Assembly: GCA_002840785.1 (NCBI GenBank)
Contig: PHCH01000041.1
Span: 1 to 64,000, forward strand
Direction of reading: 5' to 3'
DNA length: 64,000 bases
Source of the DNA: Betaproteobacteria bacterium HGW-Betaproteobacteria-4
Lineage (GTDB): Bacteria > Pseudomonadota > Gammaproteobacteria > Burkholderiales > Rhodocyclaceae
Part shown: positions 33,164-46,874 of the stretch, one piece after another
Position numbering within the stretch: position 1 is the stretch's first letter
How the letters are laid out: the number at the start of each line of letters is the position of its first letter
The notes under the pieces: generated by a model
What the model was told of the DNA's origin: nothing
The model's input: the letters and a program-made list of their open reading frames with translations, nothing else
Databases searched by the model: none
Made by a program: the position numbers and the translations under genes

Positions 33164-36159
33164 GTCTTCCCGAATCCGTGCCGGGCATGACGAAACAGCG
33201 TCTCAGGCTGGGCCTTGCCCTGTTTGTCGGGGTTTTCGTTGCGGCCCTGAGCGGCCTGTTTTTCCTGGCCGAAAAGGTCTCGCCCGAAGCGCACTTCGCC
33301 TACACCCAGAAGCTGCGCGACATCGGCGAGCTCGACGCCCGCGTAGACGGGCAAATTCTCGCCAATCGCCTCGAACAGGTCCGCAATTTCGACGCGATGA
33401 CCCGCTATACCCAACGCCTCGTCGAACTGGGCAAGCAGGTCAGCAGCGCTCCCGCCTTCCTCTCCGCGGCCGACCGCACGGCTGTCGCCGCGGCGGCCGG
33501 CGGGCTGGTCGAGGCGCTCGGCCACAAGGCTGCGCTGGTCGATCAGTTCAAGCGCGAAAACGCCATCTTGCGCAATTCGATCTCCTTCTTCCCGATTGCC
33601 ACCTCGGCCTTCCTCGAAGCCGGTTTGCGCTCCCCGCAGCCCGGCAAGCAGCGCGACCTGATGGGCAAATATGCCCGCGAAGTTCTGGCCTACGCCCATG
33701 CCCCAAGCCACGAAGGCGGCGAGCGTGTGCGCGCCGTGCGCGATGAACTGGCCGCGCTGGCGCCAGGTGCGCAGGACGGAAAGCTCGTCGACAACATCAT
33801 TCGCCACGGCGACAACATCGCCGCCCGGCTGCGCTCGCTCGACGCCTTGATGACCGATATTTCCGCCCAGGCCAGCAGCGTGCGCCTCGAGAAGCTGAGC
33901 AGCGACTACGCAGCCGGCCATGCCCGGGCACACCGCACGGCCACCCGCTACCGCGCGGCACTGTATGCGCTGGCCATCGTACTCACCGCCTTCCTCGCCT
34001 TCCTTTTCTTCCGGCTCGTTCTCGCCCGTCGTTCGCTGGCCACGGTCAATCGCGAACTGGGCGAGCGCTACGCCGCGCAACTGGCCGTCGAAAAGCAGTT
34101 GATCCTGCATGCCACGGCCTTCCGCAGCGCCCACGACGGGATCACGCTGACCGATGCTTCCGGCAACATCCTCGACGTCAACCCGGCCTTCTCGCGCATC
34201 ACGGGCTGGGAGCGCAGCGAAGTCATCGGGCGCAATCCGCGCGTGCTCAAGTCCGGCCGCCACGACCTCGAGTTCTACGAGGCGATGTGGAAAAGCATCA
34301 ACGAAACCGACAGCTGGCGCGGCGAAATCTGGAATCGCAACAAGTACGGCGAGATCTACCCCGAACTGCTGTCGATCTCGGCCGTGCGCGACAAGGATGG
34401 CAACCTCACCAACTATGTCGCCGTCTTTTCCGACATCGGCCGCCTCAAGGCGCAGGAGTCGCAGCTCACGCAGATGGCCTACTACGATTCGCTGACCGAG
34501 CTGCCCAACCGCACCCTGCTTGCCGACCGCCTCGTTCAGGGGATTGCCCAGACCCGTCGTGCCGATGCCCTGATGGCCATCTGCTACCTCGATCTCGACG
34601 GCTTCAAGCCGGTCAACGACACCTGGGGCCATGGCGCCGGCGACATGGTGCTCGTTGAAATCGCCAACCGTCTGCGCCAGATGGTACGCGGCGGCGATAC
34701 CGTGGCGCGCCTCGGCGGCGACGAGTTTGTCATGCTCCTGCTCGGCTTCTCGAGCGAAGCCGAATGCCTCGAAGCGATCCGCCGGCTGCTCGCCAGGATC
34801 GCCCAGCCGCTCACCGTCCTGCCCGAGCCGGTCAGCGTCTCGGCCAGTATCGGCGTGACCCTCTTTCCCCACGACAATGAAGACCCCGACACCCTGCTGC
34901 GCCATGCCGACCAGGCCATGTACCGCGCCAAGCAGGCCGGCAAGAACTGCTTCCAGATTTTCGATGCCGAGCAGGATCGCCACACGCGCAGCCGGCGCGA
35001 CCACGTCAACCGCATCCGTCAGGCCCTCGACGAACACGAGTTCGTGATCTATTACCAGCCCAAGGTCAACATGCGCCTCGGCAAGGTCACCGGCGCCGAG
35101 GCCCTGATCCGCTGGAACCATCCCGAGCGCGGTATCCTGGCACCCAGCGAGTTCCTGCCGCTGATCAACGACGATGTGATGATCAAGCTGATCGGCGACT
35201 GGGTCATCGAGGTGGTGCTCGGCCAGTTGCAAGCGTGGCATGCGGCCGGCCTCGATCTGACGGTCAGCGTCAATGTCGCCAGCAAGCAGTTGCAGGCGCC
35301 GGAATTCGTCGAAAAGCTCAAGGCCGCGTTGTTCGTGCATCCCGAAGTGGCCCATCTGCTCGAAATGGAAATCCTCGAAACGGCGGCGCTCGAGGATGTC
35401 GCCAAGACATCGCGGGTCATCGACGAATGTCGCGCCCTCGGCGTGCGCTTCTCGCTCGACGACTTCGGCACCGGCTATTCCTCGCTGACCTACCTCAAGC
35501 GCCTGCCGGCCGAAATCATCAAGATCGACCAGAGCTTCGTCCGCGAAATTCTCAGCGACTACAACAACCTCGTCATCGTCCAGGGCGTCATCAGCCTGGC
35601 CGGCGCCTTCCAGCGTGAAATCATCGCCGAAGGTGTCGAAACCATTGAGCACGGCCGCCTGCTCCTTCAACTCAACTGCGATCACGCCCAGGGCTACGGC
35701 ATCGCCAAACCCATGCCGGCCGAGCAGGTCGTCGACTGGGTCCGGCAATGGCGGCCCGACCCGATGTGGCAGGCGATCAGCGACCTGTATTGGGACGTTG
35801 CCGACTACCCCATGCTCATCGCCGAAATCCAGCTGCGCAACTGGGTCAGCCAGATCGTCTATGCCAGCAACGAGGGACAGGCGGCGTTGGCCCAGAGTAT
35901 CGACGACCCGGCCCGCAGCGAATTTGGCGCCTGGTACTACGGCGACCACCAGCGTCATTACGAAAGCCACCCGGTCTTCGCCGAAATCGACGGACCCTAC
36001 CGCCGCCTGCACCGGATCGCCAGCCAGATCGACCAGCGCTGGCGCGATGGCCAAGTCCAGGAATCGCGAGCCCTTGTGCCCGACCTGCTCGCCGCCCGCG
36101 ACGCGACCCTGGCGCTGGTTCTCCAGTTGCAGCGCGCCGTCGGCGTGCGCCGGACTTAG
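33160..36159 (+). CDS. Membrane c-di-GMP enzyme: sensor, PAS, GGDEF, EAL, CZB-like tail
   Basis: The 999-residue protein has a transmembrane helix near residues 12-35 and a helical periplasmic domain of DAHL type up to about 265, then a second helix (ALYALAIVLTAFLAFLFFRL). PAS (NILDVNPAFSRITGWERSEV), GGDEF (intact RLGGDEFVML) and EAL (GAEALIRWNHPERG and DDFGTGYSSLTYLKRL) follow, all with key residues present. The last 120 residues (FGAWYYGDHQRHYESHPVF and RRLHRIASQI) resemble the chemoreceptor zinc-binding domain. Such bifunctional proteins make or degrade c-di-GMP. It is translationally coupled to the peroxidase. Confidence 0.88.
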   Translation: MSLPESVPGMTKQRLRLGLALFVGVFVAALSGLFFLAEKVSPEAHFAYTQKLRDIGELDARVDGQILANRLEQVRNFDAMTRYTQRLVELGKQVSSAPAFLSAADRTAVAAAAGGLVEALGHKAALVDQFKRENAILRNSISFFPIATSAFLEAGLRSPQPGKQRDLMGKYAREVLAYAHAPSHEGGERVRAVRDELAALAPGAQDGKLVDNIIRHGDNIAARLRSLDALMTDISAQASSVRLEKLSSDYAAGHARAHRTATRYRAALYALAIVLTAFLAFLFFRLVLARRSLATVNRELGERYAAQLAVEKQLILHATAFRSAHDGITLTDASGNILDVNPAFSRITGWERSEVIGRNPRVLKSGRHDLEFYEAMWKSINETDSWRGEIWNRNKYGEIYPELLSISAVRDKDGNLTNYVAVFSDIGRLKAQESQLTQMAYYDSLTELPNRTLLADRLVQGIAQTRRADALMAICYLDLDGFKPVNDTWGHGAGDMVLVEIANRLRQMVRGGDTVARLGGDEFVMLLLGFSSEAECLEAIRRLLARIAQPLTVLPEPVSVSASIGVTLFPHDNEDPDTLLRHADQAMYRAKQAGKNCFQIFDAEQDRHTRSRRDHVNRIRQALDEHEFVIYYQPKVNMRLGKVTGAEALIRWNHPERGILAPSEFLPLINDDVMIKLIGDWVIEVVLGQLQAWHAAGLDLTVSVNVASKQLQAPEFVEKLKAALFVHPEVAHLLEMEILETAALEDVAKTSRVIDECRALGVRFSLDDFGTGYSSLTYLKRLPAEIIKIDQSFVREILSDYNNLVIVQGVISLAGAFQREIIAEGVETIEHGRLLLQLNCDHAQGYGIAKPMPAEQVVDWVRQWRPDPMWQAISDLYWDVADYPMLIAEIQLRNWVSQIVYASNEGQAALAQSIDDPARSEFGAWYYGDHQRHYESHPVFAEIDGPYRRLHRIASQIDQRWRDGQVQESRALVPDLLAARDATLALVLQLQRAVGVRRT

Positions 36160-37733
36160 TCCAGCAGTGCAGCGCGCCGCGGGCGCGGGGACGGGGCGGG
36201 GAACAGTGCGGCGAGCACCTCGGCTGGCTTGAGGGCGGCTTCGTCTTTTTCCTCCAGCCAGACGAATCGGCCTTCGGGGGCGCCGGCGGTGGCGGCGAGG
36301 GCGGCGCCGCGCTCGGTTTGCGGGTTGCTCAGGATGACGACGCGGGCGAGGTTGCCGGCCATGGCCAGGACGCCGAGTTCATGAACGCAGCCGGCGTTTT
36401 TTGCCTTGAAGTTGCGCAGGTCCATGAGCACCACGTCGCTGATGCCGACCAGCCGGTCGAGTGCCTGTTGCCAGGTGTTGTCGTGGCAATAGCATTCGTT
36501 AACCCGGTAGCGGCCTTCGACGTCGGGCTCTAGTTCGAACTGGCGGAGCCGGGGTTCGATGTCGGCAACGCGGTTGATGAAGCGTTCGCCGAGCCGGCCG
36601 TCGATGAAGGTGAAGATGTCGTCGGCGTCGATGGTGCGGTCGGCCAGGTCGGTGCCGGCGATGAGCACGGTGTTGCCGCTCAGGCGCCAGCGCTCGATGA
36701 CGCGGTCGAAAATGGCCTGGACATTGGCGTCCTGCTGGAAAACGCGGAGGACGAGCAGGGTTGGTGGTCGGCCGGTGTCGGCCGGGCCGGCGAAGCCTTG
36801 CATGAGCGCGGCGCCGAGCGGTATCCACAGGAGCGGCGCGAAACAGACCATGGCACCCCAGCCGAGGTCGCCGATGGCGCCGAGGGCCGGGCCGATCAGG
36901 GCGATGGTCCACACCGCGGTGAACAGGTAGAACAGCTCGGAAATGCGTCGTTCCCGGTAGCTTTCGGCCAGCCAGCGGCCCAGCGCCCGGGCCGGCCACC
37001 AGGCGATCAGCCAGGGCAGTACGGCAAACAGGGTGAAGGCGCTGGTGGCGCCCAACCAGCCGGCCAGCCAGGCGATGAAAGGGCTTTCCGCTTCGATCAT
37101 CGCCGCCAGCAAGTCGAGGCCGAGTTGCGACGAGGCGCTGAACACGATGAACAGCGGTGCCAGCCAGGCGCCGACGGCGCGTGTCGCGCCACCGAGGCAA
37201 AGGGCGGTGACGACGATGAGCGGCAGGCCGGTGTCGAACAGCATCCAGCCGACGATCTGGGCAAAACTCACGTTCTCGTTGGTGCGCCAGCTCAGCAGGG
37301 CGATGGCGAGGACCAGCCAGCCGAGCATGGCGCCGACGAAACGCGGGCGCGACCAGCGGCCGATCACGGCGAGCACGGGCAGCACTGGCCAGGCATAGGC
37401 GGCGCCGAGGGTGGCCACGGTTTTGAGGGTGATCGGGCCGTCGGCGATGAGCTGGGTCAGCACTGTGCGGCTCAGGGCGATGACCAGGGTCAGGCCGATG
37501 AAGGAAACGAGCAGCCGGCGGTAGGCGTCATCGTTGTCGGCGAGCGATGGAAACCGGGTCGGGCCAGCGACCGCAGGCAGGCTGGCTGGCAGGCTGCCGT
37601 CGCCCGGCTCGGCCACCGGCGCTTTCATGAGGCGTTGCATGCTCCGCCGGTAGCTGCGCGCGACGACCCAGGCGCCGACCAGCGCGAGCAGGGTGGCGAC
37701 GACGAGCAGGAAGAAGATCTTGCCGGAGGCCAT
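36156..37733 (-). CDS. Polytopic membrane protein with C-terminal TIR/NDT-like domain
   Basis: The 525-residue protein has an N-terminal helix, about eight further hydrophobic helices to residue 310, and a cytoplasmic domain from about 317. That domain begins PTLLVLRVFQQDANVQAIFD, continues with SDVVLMDLRNFKAKNAGCVH and ELGVLAMAGNLARVVILSN, and has the alternating beta-alpha pattern and conserved ELG of TIR/nucleoside deoxyribosyltransferase-like folds. A membrane-anchored nucleotide-binding effector or sensor is likely; enzymatic activity is unproven. It is the last gene of the four-gene operon, 3 bp after the peptidase, and its stop overlaps that of the convergent GGDEF-EAL gene. Confidence 0.7.
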   Translation of the reverse strand: MASGKIFFLLVVATLLALVGAWVVARSYRRSMQRLMKAPVAEPGDGSLPASLPAVAGPTRFPSLADNDDAYRRLLVSFIGLTLVIALSRTVLTQLIADGPITLKTVATLGAAYAWPVLPVLAVIGRWSRPRFVGAMLGWLVLAIALLSWRTNENVSFAQIVGWMLFDTGLPLIVVTALCLGGATRAVGAWLAPLFIVFSASSQLGLDLLAAMIEAESPFIAWLAGWLGATSAFTLFAVLPWLIAWWPARALGRWLAESYRERRISELFYLFTAVWTIALIGPALGAIGDLGWGAMVCFAPLLWIPLGAALMQGFAGPADTGRPPTLLVLRVFQQDANVQAIFDRVIERWRLSGNTVLIAGTDLADRTIDADDIFTFIDGRLGERFINRVADIEPRLRQFELEPDVEGRYRVNECYCHDNTWQQALDRLVGISDVVLMDLRNFKAKNAGCVHELGVLAMAGNLARVVILSNPQTERGAALAATAGAPEGRFVWLEEKDEAALKPAEVLAALFPAPSPRPRRAALLD

Positions 37734-37736
37734 GGC

Positions 37737-38449
37737 TCAGGCGAGGGCGGTGGCGCGCAGGCCGGGGACGTAGACCATGCGGCCGTGGTCGGCGATGTAG
37801 CTGAGCAGTTGCCGGCGGTTCTCGCCGCTGCCCGGGGCCTTGAGCGAGATGTGCACCCAGCCCGAGTTGGGGCCTTTGGCCGGGTCGTAGCATTCGCAGA
37901 TGATCTGGTCGAAAGCCTTGAGGTGGTCCTTCGCCCAGTTGGCCAGGTCCAGCGTGCTCATGCCGACGATTTCGATGTCGCAGGCTTCGCCGCGCGAATG
38001 CTGGCTGGTGCTGAGCCAGCTCGCCGGCTTGTTTTTCAGCGCGCGTTCGAGCGGGTGGCCGCGAAAGACGCTGTTCGGCGTAAAGCGGCCGAAGTGGTCG
38101 CGGATCGGCTGGAGGACTTCGCGGGCGAGGTGGATGGCGGCGTGCAGTTCGCGCTCGGACGGGAAGCTGTTGGCGATGCCGCGGCGGTCGGCGAGTTCCG
38201 AGCGGGTCAATTCATGGATCAGGAAATTGGGCGCGACGAGCGTGTCAGGACGGATGTTGGCCAACGTGAATTGCGAAATGGGCTCATTTTTCCGGTTGAC
38301 CGTAGCAATCGCCGAGCGCGTGGTGCGGCTCGACCTGGCGACCGGGACAGCGGCGGCCGGCGCCGGGGGCGACTGGGCGGCGCTCCTGGCTGTCGTTTTT
38401 GGCGCGGCCTGGCGCGGGCTGCGGGGTTTGGCCGAGGCGGGGCGGGGGC

Positions 38450-38453
<4 letters not shown>
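37737..38453 (-). CDS. M15-family (DD-carboxypeptidase-like) peptidase with disordered N-terminus
   Basis: The 238-residue protein has a Pro/Ala-rich, probably disordered first 60 residues. An M15A-type zinc peptidase domain follows: STSQHSRGEACDIEIVG carries the S-x-H-x-x-G-x-x-x-D zinc site and GWVHISLKAP the W-x-H motif. Such domains cleave peptidoglycan stem peptides, as in phage endolysins. No signal peptide is visible, so it is cytoplasmic unless released. ATG 38453 overlaps the stop of the CHAT gene (ATGA). Residues ATVNRKNEP come from a copy of the dispersed motif (38270-38307). Confidence 0.75.
38270..38307 (-). repeat. Dispersed 38-bp motif, copy 11 (inside M15 peptidase gene)
   Basis: Reverse copy with perfect core TGCTACGGTCAACCGG and the first A-tract; the second half is diverged. 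It is translated as ATVNRKN at the junction between linker and peptidase domain. Confidence 0.85.
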
Positions 38454-43783
<5,330 letters not shown>

Positions 43784-43842
43784 GCTGGTCTCCTTTGGTG
43801 CTGCCCGAGGCTAAAGGGTGACGCTAAAAAATGACATTCAGA

Positions 43843-45822
43843 TTACCAGAGCTGGCGCGTGTCGAGCCAACTGACTTGCCCGGTTCGTCGCCTCACTTCG
43901 CGCACCATGTGCGCCGTGCCGCCCGGCCCGTCGCCCCCGCCGCCGTTCCACAGGCAGATGAAGCGGACCCGGCGCAGGCCCTGGGTCAGGGCGCTGTAGA
44001 GCAGCCACAGGTTGCAGCGTTCAAAGGCATTCATTTCGCGCCCGTCGCGCTGGCGCGGCAGCGGCCCGAGTTCGTCCGGCATGATGCGCGGCGCCAGGGT
44101 GAGCTGGTCGCGCAGGGCGAAATAGCGCTGGCGCCAGGCCTCGCCGTTGGCTGCGGGGAGGATGGAGGCTTCGATGAAATCCGGCTCGGCGAGCGGCAGC
44201 AGCATCTGGAAAGGCACGCCGCGGGCGACGCAGGCTTCGCCGAAAAGGATGTCGCCGCCGGCCGCACCCTGGGCGAAAGCCAGGTCGTCCGGGCCGGCCC
44301 CCAGGCTGTCGAGCAACTCGCCGATGCGGGCCGCGGCAAGCGGCTCCCGGTCGGCCGGAAAACGCGGTTCGGCGCGGCCCGGGCTGTCGATCATGTGGCC
44401 GGAGAAGAGAAAGACCTTGTCCGGCCGGCGCTCGCTGCGCGGCGGCTTGAGGCGCTGCATGGCGCGCTCCAGCGTGGCCAGGGCGGCTTGCACGTTGTCC
44501 CGGCGAAAGCCGAGGAGGTCGAGCAGGGCGAGGTGCTTGCAGGTCGCTTCGAGGGCCAGCCAGTCGTTGTCGACATGGGCGATGGCTTCGCGAAAGGCGG
44601 CGCCGACGGCGGCCGGGTCGCGGTCGATGATGGCCAGGGCGCCGAGGTTGGCCAGCGCCCAGTAGCGGTTGGCGTCGGCGCGCTCGCACGAGGCGGCCCA
44701 TGCCACGCCGCCGGCCATGATCGCCGCTTCGTTGGCGTAGCGCGGGTCGCCGGTCAGTTCGCGGTAGACGTGCATCATCATGACGGCGTTGATACCCGCC
44801 AGGTAATGCCCGGGGCTGGCCCGAAAGGCCCGGCTGTAGCTGAGGATGGTGTCGCGCAGCAGGGCATCTTCATAGGCCGCGTCGCGGCGCATCTGCTCCG
44901 GCGTGTGGCCCTCGATACGCCAGGCATTCACCCATTCCGCCTTGTCCAGGCGGCCGAGCAGCTCCCAGGCTTCGATGTCGTCCTGGTTGTCGTCGATGAG
45001 CGCCTTGAAGGCGGCCCGCGCCTCGTCGGTGCGGCCGAGGCGTTGCAGGCAGACGCCGCGCTGGCGGGCGGCCTCGTGGTTGTCCGGGGCGAATTCGAGG
45101 GCCAGTTCGCATTGTTCGAGGGCGAAATGGAAATGCGCCATACGGCGCAGCGCCTCGCCGGCCTTGAGGTGGGCCTCGACACGCAGCGGCGTGGCCGGGG
45201 CCTCGTCGGCGAGGACGAGAATATCCTCCGGCCGGTTGGCGTTGCGCGCCACCTCGATGCGGGTCGCCCATTCGTCGTGGTTTTCCCAATACTGCAGCGC
45301 ATTGCCGACGCGCAGCCGGGTCCAGTCCGGCTCCTCGAGATTGGGCAGCAGGCTGTACACCGGGCTGGTCTTGCGGCCGCGCCAGGCGTTCAGGGTGTGC
45401 TTCGCCATCGTTGCCAGCGCGGCGATGTCGGCGGCCAGGCTTGACGCGTCGGGGGCGCCGTCGCGCAGGCGATAGGTCAGCTTGCGGTCGGTGTAGATGT
45501 CGAAGGGCTGGGCCGCCCGCGGCCCCTGGACGAGGATCACGCCGCGCGCCCGCAAGGCATGGCGGACGCCGAGTTCGTACCAGACATTGGGGTTGTCGAG
45601 CGTCAGGTCGGCGACCACCAGGTCGGCCATCAGCAGTTCCTGGAAGAGATCGGCGCGAATGTCGCCGGCGCCGAGTTCCTCATCGGCCCGCAGAACCTCC
45701 AGCCCGACGCTTTCCAGGGCCGGCCGGATCAGTTCGGCGTAAACCCGGTCGAAATCGATCAGGCAGCCGTCGGCAGCGGCCTTGATCCCGAACGGCATGG
45801 CGACGAAGACATGCAGACTCAT
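43843..45822 (-). CDS. NDT/TIR-like - TPR/TRAFs-binding - SLOG-like protein
   Basis: The 659-residue soluble protein has three parts. The N-terminal domain (1-125) resembles nucleoside 2-deoxyribosyltransferase/TIR-like folds: LHVFVAMPFGIKAAADG, LVVADLTLDNPNVWYELGVR with the conserved Glu. The middle (about 160-450) holds TPR-like repeats (HFHFALEQCELALEFAPDN, VCLQRLGRTDEARAAFKAL) and resembles the MAP3K TRAFs-binding (DUF4071) region. The C-terminus (about 470-659) is a Rossmann-like, SLOG-type domain (KVFLFSGHMIDSPGR, GAAGGDILFGEACVARGVPF, RRVRFICLWNGGGGD). ATG 45822 has GAGGGG upstream; the open frame runs to 45876. It is the first gene of the operon and probably a nucleotide-sensing component. 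Confidence 0.72.
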   Translation of the reverse strand: MSLHVFVAMPFGIKAAADGCLIDFDRVYAELIRPALESVGLEVLRADEELGAGDIRADLFQELLMADLVVADLTLDNPNVWYELGVRHALRARGVILVQGPRAAQPFDIYTDRKLTYRLRDGAPDASSLAADIAALATMAKHTLNAWRGRKTSPVYSLLPNLEEPDWTRLRVGNALQYWENHDEWATRIEVARNANRPEDILVLADEAPATPLRVEAHLKAGEALRRMAHFHFALEQCELALEFAPDNHEAARQRGVCLQRLGRTDEARAAFKALIDDNQDDIEAWELLGRLDKAEWVNAWRIEGHTPEQMRRDAAYEDALLRDTILSYSRAFRASPGHYLAGINAVMMMHVYRELTGDPRYANEAAIMAGGVAWAASCERADANRYWALANLGALAIIDRDPAAVGAAFREAIAHVDNDWLALEATCKHLALLDLLGFRRDNVQAALATLERAMQRLKPPRSERRPDKVFLFSGHMIDSPGRAEPRFPADREPLAAARIGELLDSLGAGPDDLAFAQGAAGGDILFGEACVARGVPFQMLLPLAEPDFIEASILPAANGEAWRQRYFALRDQLTLAPRIMPDELGPLPRQRDGREMNAFERCNLWLLYSALTQGLRRVRFICLWNGGGGDGPGGTAHMVREVRRRTGQVSWLDTRQLW

Positions 45823-45945
45823 GTGCGCCCCTCTGTTGGTCCGACTTGTGTTTTTTGTACTTCGACTTGCCTGCATACAAGTCGTTGAGTCATCTTAGAC
45901 CGATGATCGTGTCATGCCAAGCGACATTCTTGCCGGCCAGGTCGA

Positions 45946-45983
45946 TGCTACGGTCAACCGGAAAAAACGGCCAAAAATGAAAT
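45946..45983 (+). repeat. Dispersed 38-bp motif, copy 14
   Basis: Perfect-class forward copy: TGCTACGGTCAACCGG core, A6, CGGCCAAAAATGAAAT. It is intergenic between the divergent gene starts at 45822 and 46094. Confidence 0.95.
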
Positions 45984-46093
45984 GCCCATGGCCGCCCGGC
46001 GGTGCCGCTCTTGCCTCCCGCTCGGGGATCGTGCTATCAGTGCCCGATGATCCTGACAAATCCTTCCCCCTCGCTGTTCCGGGCCGTCCTGCG

Positions 46094-46624
46094 ATGAGCG
46101 CCCGCGACACCCGCCGGCGCCTGGCCACCGAACTTGCCGCGGCGGCTGCCGCCTATCAGGTCGCCGCCGTCATCCCCCATTGCGCCCAGTGTGCCAAGCC
46201 GTGCTGCCGACTCGACGTACTCGTCCTCGAGCTGGAGTGGAAGCAGGTCAAGGTGCTTTGGAAACTCGGCGAATCGCGCCCGGCCTTCGACCGGCGCCTC
46301 GCCGCCGGCCAGGGCCCGGAAGAAATCCGGGCCGGAAACGGCCTCTACTACGCCCACAGCAAACCCTGCCCGGCCTACGACCAAAGCTGCGGCGCCTGCC
46401 GGGTCTACGGCCAGGAAGCCAAGCCGGAAGGCTGCACCGACTTCCCGGTCTACGAGGACGGCGGCGCCGTCATCGCCGACCTGCGCTGCGAAGCCGTGAA
46501 CCTCGACGCCCTGACCGCCTGGCTCGCCCGCGCCGTCGGTCCGTCCTGGCGCATCGTCAGCTCCGCCGACCCGGAGTTCCCCTTCCTGGTCACGCTGGAA
46601 GTGAAGCGGGGCGGCAAGGGCTGA
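46094..46624 (+). CDS. YkgJ-family Cys-cluster protein
   Basis: The 176-residue protein has the Cys pattern of the YkgJ family: HCAQCAKPCCRLDVLVLE at residues 32 onward, then PCPAYDQSCGACRVYGQ and EGCTDFPVY. It probably binds an iron-sulphur or zinc cluster; the function is unknown. ATG 46094 is chosen because the open upstream extension includes the dispersed motif and does not look like protein. Confidence 0.78.
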   Translation: MSARDTRRRLATELAAAAAAYQVAAVIPHCAQCAKPCCRLDVLVLELEWKQVKVLWKLGESRPAFDRRLAAGQGPEEIRAGNGLYYAHSKPCPAYDQSCGACRVYGQEAKPEGCTDFPVYEDGGAVIADLRCEAVNLDALTAWLARAVGPSWRIVSSADPEFPFLVTLEVKRGGKG

Positions 46625-46874
46625 GCATTCGAGCCGAATGGCGCGCTTGGCTCCGGTTGGGGGCCGGTGCCGCCGGCCATCGGTCAACGCCCCATGCCCC
46701 CCCGCCCTGAGGGGGTAACCGCCTCTTTTTTGCCGGCCGGCAGCGACTGCTTCAATCCGGAAAAGCCTGCCCGATTTGCCAATCCTGTTCCATGACCGCA
46801 GGAACGATATACGCCAAAAGTCATAGAACTTAATGCAAAATAGTCTCTTCTCAGGGTTTACCGATTGACTGTCG
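46625..46874. other. Intergenic region before giant hybrid kinase
   Basis: 250 bp without a gene. The distal part is A/T-richer and should hold the promoter of the kinase; no convincing -35/-10 pair or operator could be fixed. Confidence 0.4.

Noticed and set aside
33064..36054. Very long antisense open frame opposite the GGDEF-EAL gene (also 38399-41815 and 8078-10288 on plus)
   Set aside because: These are G+C-driven shadow frames of well-recognised genes; their translations are low-complexity and match nothing.
45823..45876. Longer start (45876) of the NDT/TPR/SLOG protein
   Set aside because: The extra residues are not family-like and the ATG at 45822 has a good ribosome-binding site.
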